From JALUZX01 sp964561605 (GTDB taxonomy: Bacteria; Planctomycetota; UBA1135; JALUZX01): a stretch of DNA of 64,000 bases. The position numbers and the translations under genes were made by a program. Numbering within the stretch: position 1 is the stretch's first letter; each line of letters begins with the position of its first letter. The stretch lies in NCBI GenBank assembly GCA_964561605.1, contig CAZLQD010000010.1, positions 62,001 to 126,000 on the forward strand, in the 5' to 3' direction. Of this stretch, positions 57,813-64,000 are shown one piece after another. The notes beneath the pieces are model-generated. The model had not been told where the DNA came from. It searched no databases and worked only from the letters and a program-made list of their open reading frames with translations.

Positions 57813-60800
57813 CTACTGTTTCTTGCCCAACCTCACCGCCAGCCCCAGGGAGTCCAGGTAGGGCCTGAGGGGAGGCACGGAGGTGGTGTTGTTGGTGAAG
57901 ACGATCCTCCAGTTCACGTACCTCGGGCCGAAACCGTTGGCTCCCACCAGATCCTGGGGATCCTTGTGGTAATTGGTGAAGCCCTTGGCGTCGATGTGGA
58001 TCGTGTGGCCCTTGATGGCCGCCAGCCTGTAGGCGTCGCAGGCATACAGGGGGTTCAGGAGGTTGCCCCTCTTGTCGGGCGCATTGGCCGCCGCCGGGTC
58101 GTAGACCTCGTCGTTGGGGAGCACTTCCACGCCCCTCCACTCGATGAGGGTGTTGGTTCCCCCGGGCATGTCCTCCAAGGGCGGCTCGGTGACCACCTCG
58201 AAGTGTGTGGGCCTGTAGAGATTGGCGTCCCATACGGGGGTGCCGTTCACCGGAGTGCCGGCGATCTTGTTCTTGTTGGGCCTGGTCAGGTCCACGAAGC
58301 CGCCCGTGACGATGGAGATCTTCCGCAGCAGGTCGATCCTGGCCCAGGGCACGTGGTCGTCCACGGGAGGAGCCTGGTAGGGACCGGCGAACTGGCCGTT
58401 GATCCAGCTGAGGGAGGGATCCACGATCCAGCCGCCCTTGGCCTTGAAGGTGTTCTTGGGATCCACGATGGTCTTCACCCCCGTGGGGCTCACGCCGCCC
58501 GTGGTGTGGGCCCGCATGCCCGGGAGGTTCCTGCCCATGACGTTTCCGGGATTCAGGTAGTACCCGTGGGGCCTGATTCCGGGAATTCCGGGCCAGAGAT
58601 ACCAGACCACGGCGATCATGGCCCGGTTCAGGCTCGTGGACCTGCCGCCGTGCTTGTTGGGATCGTCGGGGTAGACCAGGAAGTCCATGAGAAGGGGAAG
58701 GGCGATGGGGTGCAACCCGTCCACCACGTCGCCCCGGAAGGCCGCGTCCCCGTTGGGCGGAGCCAGGGGAAGCTTGGACTTGGAGTTGGGGTTGATGTCG
58801 TACCAGGGATTGGGCACGTCCGTGGTGGTCTCCTTCCCCGGCACGGAGATCCCGCCCAGCCCAACGGCCTTGTCGTTCTTGGTGTCCCACTTGGAGAGAC
58901 GCCGGTCCCTCCAGGTATAGGTCCTCTGGAACTTGGGATAGGGCAGGTAGAGGATGCCCTGGGCGTTCTTGAAGCTGTTGTTGGGATTCATGGCGTATTC
59001 CACGTCCTCGAAGACCGGGACCTGGGCCGACCCGTCCAGGACGTTGTCGGCGAAGGTGGTCTGGAGGCCGGAGTTCAAGGACGTGGGGTCGGGGATGCAC
59101 TGCGGGGGAGCCGGCGGCGGGGGAGAGACCACCTGGGCCCGGAGGTCGGGCCTGCGCTCGCAGTGGCTCAGGTAGAGGGTGACCCTGTCGAATACGTCAT
59201 AGAGGATGGGGTTCCCCATGAAGGAAGCCCAGCTCATCTGCTCCACGTCCAGCTCCATGTCGGCCGGGTCCGTGTAGGAGAGGCCGAAGTCGTCCTCCCT
59301 GTAGGTCATCTGGAGGCGGGAGCCGAAGATGTCGAAGGGCTCGAAGACGCCGCCCGTGGGAGTCTGCCTGTAGGGAGGCGGCGGCTGGAACACGTTCCGG
59401 GGGGTGATGTAGAGGGGGAAGCCCGCCATGGGGACCCCCTTGTTCATGCACTCACCCTTGTCGCCCCTAAAGATCGCCCGGAGGGTGGACTCCTCGGCGT
59501 ATTTCACGAACCGAACCGTGGGAGAGGCGTAGAGCCGGGAATCCTTCATGCTGAACTGGCCCCAGAAGTCCAGGACGGGCCCGAAATCGGGGATCTCCCT
59601 GGGAGTCCCGTCCTCGTCGGCGCTGAGGAAGCGGTGGACGATGTTGGCGACGGCATTGGTCTGGGCTTCGGGATCCAGGGTGAATCCCGCCACCAGGGCG
59701 TCCTTCTTCTTGCTCCGGAGATCCACCCTGTTCCCCGCCAGGTCCGTCACGGCCCGGCCCTTCTCGGGAGACATGACCATCAGGTAGACCCATTCGCTCT
59801 TCCCCTCCTCGTGGTTGAAGCCCAGAGGGGGCATGAGGCGGATGGACATGCCCGTGGAAGGATCGGGGACCATGTTGGCCACGATGATGGTGGAAGACCC
59901 CATCTTGGGATCCCGAACCCGGGTGGGATTGCTCGAGGTCGTGAGCAGGAGGGTATCGAAGGCGCTCAGGGAATCGGGGGCGATGGGCTCGGAGAAGGTG
60001 ATGGTCACCGAGGCCATGGGACTCACCTTGGAAGCGGGATTCCTCAAGGAGGTGGCCGGCGAGAAGCTGAGGAAGAGGGAGGGATCGTCCTGGTCGGCGT
60101 CGAAGAGGACCTTCACGTTGCAATCCGCCCCCAGGGGGGAATCGTCGGCCTGGAAGGTCACCCTGTTCCCCTTGGAGTCGAAGCCCTCCAGGGTGTTCAC
60201 CCTCACGGTGACGACGGCGTTGTTGGGGCTGTCCTGCAGGGTGGGATCGTCGATCTCGGCCTTGATCCTCACGATCTCCCCGGTCTTGGGGGACTTCACC
60301 TCCTGGAGGATGATGTCGCCGCTCCTGCCGCCGGGGCCGGTCTTGCGGGAACGGAGGGTGACCAGCCTGGCCCTCTTGTTGAGGGTGAGCCTGTTGTTCT
60401 CGGTGTCCACCGCAAGGATCCCGAACTGGAACCGGCCCACGATGTGGGGCGGAGTCTCGTCGAAGAGGAAACCGTTGTTGTCGTCGTCCTTGTTCCCCGA
60501 ACGGAAGTCACGGATGACCGAAAGCCTTCCACGCCTGTCCTTCCCGCCCTCGGGGATGACGTCCCCCGTGAGCTTGATGGGGAACCCGCCGAGCCTGTCG
60601 ACCACGGGGATGGCGATCCGGATGTTGGCCCCCTTGGAGGTCGAACTGGCGGGAAGCCCGTAGGGATTGGGCTTGAGACCGGGCTGCTCCTTCTCCTCCG
60701 CCCCGACGATCACCGGGTCGAGGACCACGGTGTTGCCTTTGATCACGACCCTGGCCGGAAGGGACCGGAAAGCCTTGGTGGGCGGATCGGTTTCGGGGTT

Positions 60801-61358
60801 CCCCGTGATCTCCAGGAGCTGGATGAACCCGGGATTCTGGATGGCGTAATCCTTGGGGAGGTTCAGGATGGCCCCGAAGGTGAGCTTCAAGGCGGCGTTC
60901 CTGGGAACCTTGTCGAAGGGGCTGATGGCGGTGTTCTTTGAGAACTTCGCCGGCTCCACCCTCTCGACGGCGTTCTCGGCGTTCTTCAAGGCCGCCTGGA
61001 ACTGGGAGGCCTCGAGGGTCCTGTCCCACTTGACGAGGAGCTGGGCCTTCCCGGTCACCGGGTCCACCTCGCGGAGCAGGTAGTTCTGCTCATCGGAGGT
61101 GATGGCCTGGCCTATCACCACGTCCCGTTCGTAGAGGACCTCCTTGCGGTGGGAGGGATCCTTCGCCGCCTGGGAGGAACTCTTCCTGTCCCAGGAATAG
61201 ACATCCACCAACCGGCCGAAATCGACCCGGATCAAGTTGGTCCGGCCCGATTTGACCCCCACCGCGGCGGACTTTCCCGAAGTTCCTCCGCTGCAAGCCC
61301 CGAGGAAAGCCGTGAGAACGCAAAGTCCGGCGAGGCCACTCAGTTTGATCCATCTCAT
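57813..61358 (-). CDS. Very large Ig-like lipoprotein D
   Basis: 1181 residues; the ATG at 61358 follows GAGAGGG. Lipobox LGAC gives Cys22. It has several Ig-like Big_5 units, for example FDKVPRNAALKLTFGAILNL, MASVTITFSEPIAPDSLSAF and DLAGNRVDLRSKK. Unlike A, B and E it lacks the glycine-rich region; the C-terminal third is tyrosine-, proline- and asparagine-rich, ending in a beta domain with RYVNWRIVFTNNTTSVPPL. It is one of three lipoproteins in a row, probably co-transcribed from beyond the right edge. No enzymatic motif. A surface or structural role is inference. Confidence 0.82.
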   Translation of the reverse strand: MRWIKLSGLAGLCVLTAFLGACSGGTSGKSAAVGVKSGRTNLIRVDFGRLVDVYSWDRKSSSQAAKDPSHRKEVLYERDVVIGQAITSDEQNYLLREVDPVTGKAQLLVKWDRTLEASQFQAALKNAENAVERVEPAKFSKNTAISPFDKVPRNAALKLTFGAILNLPKDYAIQNPGFIQLLEITGNPETDPPTKAFRSLPARVVIKGNTVVLDPVIVGAEEKEQPGLKPNPYGLPASSTSKGANIRIAIPVVDRLGGFPIKLTGDVIPEGGKDRRGRLSVIRDFRSGNKDDDNNGFLFDETPPHIVGRFQFGILAVDTENNRLTLNKRARLVTLRSRKTGPGGRSGDIILQEVKSPKTGEIVRIKAEIDDPTLQDSPNNAVVTVRVNTLEGFDSKGNRVTFQADDSPLGADCNVKVLFDADQDDPSLFLSFSPATSLRNPASKVSPMASVTITFSEPIAPDSLSAFDTLLLTTSSNPTRVRDPKMGSSTIIVANMVPDPSTGMSIRLMPPLGFNHEEGKSEWVYLMVMSPEKGRAVTDLAGNRVDLRSKKKDALVAGFTLDPEAQTNAVANIVHRFLSADEDGTPREIPDFGPVLDFWGQFSMKDSRLYASPTVRFVKYAEESTLRAIFRGDKGECMNKGVPMAGFPLYITPRNVFQPPPPYRQTPTGGVFEPFDIFGSRLQMTYREDDFGLSYTDPADMELDVEQMSWASFMGNPILYDVFDRVTLYLSHCERRPDLRAQVVSPPPPAPPQCIPDPTSLNSGLQTTFADNVLDGSAQVPVFEDVEYAMNPNNSFKNAQGILYLPYPKFQRTYTWRDRRLSKWDTKNDKAVGLGGISVPGKETTTDVPNPWYDINPNSKSKLPLAPPNGDAAFRGDVVDGLHPIALPLLMDFLVYPDDPNKHGGRSTSLNRAMIAVVWYLWPGIPGIRPHGYYLNPGNVMGRNLPGMRAHTTGGVSPTGVKTIVDPKNTFKAKGGWIVDPSLSWINGQFAGPYQAPPVDDHVPWARIDLLRKISIVTGGFVDLTRPNKNKIAGTPVNGTPVWDANLYRPTHFEVVTEPPLEDMPGGTNTLIEWRGVEVLPNDEVYDPAAANAPDKRGNLLNPLYACDAYRLAAIKGHTIHIDAKGFTNYHKDPQDLVGANGFGPRYVNWRIVFTNNTTSVPPLRPYLDSLGLAVRLGKKQ

Positions 61359-61452
61359 GGAAAAAAACCCTCTCTCTCGTGTCAACCCGGGAAACTCGGG
61401 TCGGGGGGGGCTCAACCCGCCCTTCCCTTTCCCAAGGAAAAGATTAACCCAA

Positions 61453-61480
61453 CTCCCCGGGTCCGGCCGGACCCGGGGAG
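61453..61480 (-). terminator. 28-bp perfect palindrome downstream of lipoprotein E
   Basis: Bases 61453-61466 are the exact reverse complement of 61467-61480. It lies 16 bases past the leftward stop at 61497. A TTGGGTTAATCTTTTCC stretch follows, so it may act as a leaky terminator ahead of lipoprotein D. Confidence 0.6.
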
Positions 61481-61496
61481 GGAAAAACCGCACCTC

Positions 61497-64000
61497 TCAG
61501 AACCTGAATGGAACCACTAGGTACCGGAGCTCCGGCAAGGGGCTCTCGGGACTCACCCCTCCCTTGTTCCTGGGAAGAGAGGGATTCTCGGGGTTGTAGG
61601 AAAGATTGAAGAGGACGTCGAACATCAAGTAGGGCCTGGCCAGGTAGCCGCCCTTGGAGTCCTTCCACATGGCCTCCCTGCCCTGGAGGCTCTCCAGGTC
61701 GTAGGCGAAGCCCGTGGCGGGATACCTGTCGATGGGGTTCCCGTCCTTGTCGAACCCCCGGCAGGCGGCGAAACCGATCCGCACGTTCGCCGTGGGTACG
61801 GCCTTCTGGTTCTCCACGAGGATGGGAAGGCCCGGCTTGCCCCGGGTCCACAGGTCGAAGTACTTCGAGATCACCTTGACCCTCATCCCGGCGAAACCGG
61901 TCTGGAGGGCGGGACCCGTGGAGGGATCCAGGAAGAGCTGGTTGGCCGTATTCCCTGTGACCAGCCACTCGCCCCGGACCTCTCCGGAGGCGTCCACGAC
62001 CTGGGCCCTGGCGCCCCTCAGGGAGTTGGTGACGCCCAGGGTGGGCTGGGTGGTCTCGATCAGGTGGAAGGAGGAACCTCCCCCGGCGGGGACGGCGCCC
62101 CGGACCACGGCCTGGGCCAGGGTCCGGAAGTTCACCCAGCCCCTGGCACCCGAGGGGGTCACCTCGGTCCGGTAGTCCACGTAACCGGCCTGGACTCCCT
62201 GGGTGTGGATCCCGGAGAACCGGTATTCGGGACCGAACTTCCCGGGAGCGGAGCTGTTGTCCAGGAACCTCGGGGCCGTGGGGTTGCTCGTCTGCCTCTG
62301 GACGGCGCCGATGTAGATCCACTTGGACTGGACCCGGGAAAGGGCGCCGAAGGTGGCGGGGAGCTTGATGGGGTCGGGCTTCACCTGGCCTGCGGTGTAG
62401 ATGATGTCCCGGGAGGGATCGGGAGCCATGAGTTCCACGATTCCCAGACCGCCGTACCCGCCGCGGTTCTTGGCCTTCTTCCGGGCCTGTTCGTACTTGC
62501 TCCAGAAGCCGGTCTTGCCGATGCCGTTGGAGCCGATCCCGCCGTCGGCGGTCACGCTGAATCCGCTCACCTTGTTCTTGAGCTCGATCCTGCTCGAGGA
62601 GATGAGGATCACCATCCCGCCCGAGCCTCCGCCGCCGCCGCCGCCGGCGCTGCAGTTCCCGTTGAGTTCCCCGCCGCCGCCGTTTCCTCCGTCGGCGGAG
62701 ATCCTGCCCGTGGAGGTGACGGTGATGGGACCGATGGCCTTGATGATGATCACGCCGGCCCCGCCGCCGCCGCCGCCGCCCTTCTCGTTGTTGAAGAAGC
62801 CCGCCGAGCCGCTGGGGAAGTTCCCCGTGACCTTGTCACCGCCGCCGCCGCCGCCCTGGCCCGCCACGGGGGCCTGGAGCTCGCCGTTGACGACGGTGAG
62901 CCGGCCGTTCACGTCCCGGACGTCCCTTCCATAGAAGTTGTTGTCCGGATCCTTGTCCTTGAAGACCAGGGGGCCGGGGTTTCCGCCCAGGGGGGCGTTC
63001 TGCCCGATCACGGCGTCCGTGCCCTTGCCGGGACCGCCCTTACCCTTCTCGATGTCCCCCTGGGGGCCCGGGAGGATGTCCCCGAAGGTGGCCATGCTCC
63101 CGCCGCCGCCGCCGGCGCCCACGATGGGCTCGGTGGAGCCGAATCCCGTGTGGCCGCCCTTGCCGCCGCCGCCGACCACGCCGCCGGGGCCGTAACCGTC
63201 CTGACCCTTGGGGGAGGAGTCGGTCCGGTTCGGGGAGCCGGCACCGCCGTCTCCGCCGCCGCACACGCCCTTCCCGCCGGGAACGGGGGTATCGGCGCCC
63301 TTCACCGTGTCCACGATGGTTCCATCGCCGCCGTCGGCCGAGATGGTCCCTTCCACCACGACCTCACCCGAGGCGAGGAAGACCAGGGGATTGTGCCCCT
63401 CTCCCCTCACGGTCACGCCGGCGGGGATCTTGATGTCGTGGAAGTGGAAGACACCGCCCGAGACGGTGAAGGGGACTCCCTGCTTGGGAACCACCTGGGT
63501 GAAGTCGGTATTGAGGACCACGTCCTTCTGGGGCTCGTAGTCGAAGAGGGTCATGGTCCCCCCGAAGGAGAAGGAGGCCTTGAGCCGGCCGTCCTTCCAG
63601 TCGGCCAGGGGCTCCATGAAGGCCGCCTCCAGGTTCATCCGGGAACGGTCCCGGAAGTCCTCCACAAGGGCGTCGTACTGGAAGGGAGTGGCCCTCTTGG
63701 TCTTGAAGGAACCGAAGATCCTCTTGTAGGCCGGATCGGAGACGTTGGACTCGCCGGCGATGTCCTCGAAGGAGGCCTCGACGATCACGTGGATCTCGGC
63801 GTTGCTGGGGAGGACCCCGACGGGGGTCATGGCCACCTCGGCCCGGGAGGGAAGGTTGGCCACCAGTTTGAGCTGGACCGGGATCCGGGTCATCCTGGGG
63901 GGATTGGCGTAGGTCGGATCGGGGTCGTAGTACTCCAGGAAGATCCGATCGGTGTTGAAGTTGTTGGAAGCCGGGTTGATGGGCTGGTTGAAGACCAGGC
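61497..64000 (-). CDS. Giant glycine-rich Ig-like lipoprotein E (5' end outside window)
   Basis: The frame is open to the right edge; 834 codons including the stop are visible and the N-terminus is missing. The visible part begins within an Ig-like unit (LVFNQPINPASNNFNTDRIF). The conserved segment VSGGVFHFHDIKIPAGVTVR and VFLASGEVVVEGTISADGGD follows, then ~280 residues of GG/GGX low-complexity sequence, with a cysteine (GKGVCGGGDGG) and another (NGNCSAGGGG). The C-terminal beta domain includes IGAVQRQTSNPTAPRF, YVDYRTEVTPSGARGWVNF and ELRYLVVPFRF. It shares its design with A and B. Lipidation cannot be checked here. Function unknown. Confidence 0.8.
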   Translation of the reverse strand, partial: LVFNQPINPASNNFNTDRIFLEYYDPDPTYANPPRMTRIPVQLKLVANLPSRAEVAMTPVGVLPSNAEIHVIVEASFEDIAGESNVSDPAYKRIFGSFKTKRATPFQYDALVEDFRDRSRMNLEAAFMEPLADWKDGRLKASFSFGGTMTLFDYEPQKDVVLNTDFTQVVPKQGVPFTVSGGVFHFHDIKIPAGVTVRGEGHNPLVFLASGEVVVEGTISADGGDGTIVDTVKGADTPVPGGKGVCGGGDGGAGSPNRTDSSPKGQDGYGPGGVVGGGGKGGHTGFGSTEPIVGAGGGGGSMATFGDILPGPQGDIEKGKGGPGKGTDAVIGQNAPLGGNPGPLVFKDKDPDNNFYGRDVRDVNGRLTVVNGELQAPVAGQGGGGGGDKVTGNFPSGSAGFFNNEKGGGGGGGAGVIIIKAIGPITVTSTGRISADGGNGGGGELNGNCSAGGGGGGGSGGMVILISSSRIELKNKVSGFSVTADGGIGSNGIGKTGFWSKYEQARKKAKNRGGYGGLGIVELMAPDPSRDIIYTAGQVKPDPIKLPATFGALSRVQSKWIYIGAVQRQTSNPTAPRFLDNSSAPGKFGPEYRFSGIHTQGVQAGYVDYRTEVTPSGARGWVNFRTLAQAVVRGAVPAGGGSSFHLIETTQPTLGVTNSLRGARAQVVDASGEVRGEWLVTGNTANQLFLDPSTGPALQTGFAGMRVKVISKYFDLWTRGKPGLPILVENQKAVPTANVRIGFAACRGFDKDGNPIDRYPATGFAYDLESLQGREAMWKDSKGGYLARPYLMFDVLFNLSYNPENPSLPRNKGGVSPESPLPELRYLVVPFRF
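62628..62646. repeat. CCG trinucleotide run within lipoprotein E
   Basis: CCGCCGCCGCCGCCGCCG, encoding a glycine run on the leftward strand; similar shorter runs recur through the glycine-rich region up to about 63250. Such tracts can change length by slippage without breaking the frame. Confidence 0.8.

Noticed and set aside
54733..57861. Open frame of over 1000 codons on the plus strand across pilD and lipoprotein C
   Set aside because: Spans several real genes of the other strand, rich in Gly/Pro/Glu/Arg without any domain.
57966..60941. Open frame of 991 codons on the plus strand opposite lipoprotein D
   Set aside because: Antisense image of the lipoprotein; no start signal and no family similarity.
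62600..63280. Possible CRISPR or tandem-repeat array
   Set aside because: The repetition is glycine-codon low complexity inside lipoprotein E, without regular spacers.

Overview
This is a GC-rich bacterial chromosome segment with dense coding, frequent 1-22 bp gene overlaps, several TTG/GTG starts and purine-rich (AGGAG-type) ribosome binding sites. The cell is clearly a diderm: the window encodes two lipoprotein secretins, ExbB/ExbD, an OmpA-domain lipoprotein, a LolA-like protein, many lipobox lipoproteins and a type IV pilus. A C4 zinc-ribbon plus membrane helix plus HExxH peptidase protein, abundant TPR proteins and very large secreted proteins suggest Planctomycetota or a neighbouring lineage. 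That assignment is inference (about 60%). I see no rRNA, tRNA, CRISPR array, phage or insertion sequence.

Left part (1-5630): a TMTC-like membrane/TPR protein runs off the left edge and diverges from a tRNA methylthiotransferase (mtaB) and a type 4 uracil-DNA glycosylase, which overlap by 4 bp. Region 5651-17772 is the most unusual block: one long apparent operon with a sigma-70-like promoter, a 440-nt structured leader, a lipoprotein secretin, two exported TPR proteins, ExbB, two ExbD proteins, a second lipoprotein secretin and a strong terminator. Stem-loops lie in most gaps between its genes. The layout suggests an outer-membrane secretin machine energised by a dedicated proton-motive-force motor. 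I do not recognise this arrangement as a named system.

Region 17839-34820 holds a HAD hydrolase, two peptide-type ABC ATPases with no permease nearby, RidA, CoaD, ComEC, a LolA-like protein, ComM/YifB, two secreted or membrane proteins of unknown role, and a tightly overlapping trio (NrnA-type DHH phosphoesterase, GT39-like membrane protein, B12-binding radical SAM enzyme). Region 34909-45653 holds two giant glycine-rich Ig-like lipoproteins, a divergent HEAT-like membrane protein, a second TMTC-like protein and two glycosyltransferases.

Region 45813-64000 is a type IV pilus neighbourhood: pilT-pilB-pilC-TPR-pilin read leftwards, preceded by an EF-G paralogue, then an OmpA lipoprotein and prepilin peptidase pair, and three more large Ig-like lipoproteins, the last running off the right edge. 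ComEC, ComM and the pilus genes together are compatible with DNA uptake, but the pilus alignment proteins (PilM/N/O/P) and a typical PilQ are not in the window.
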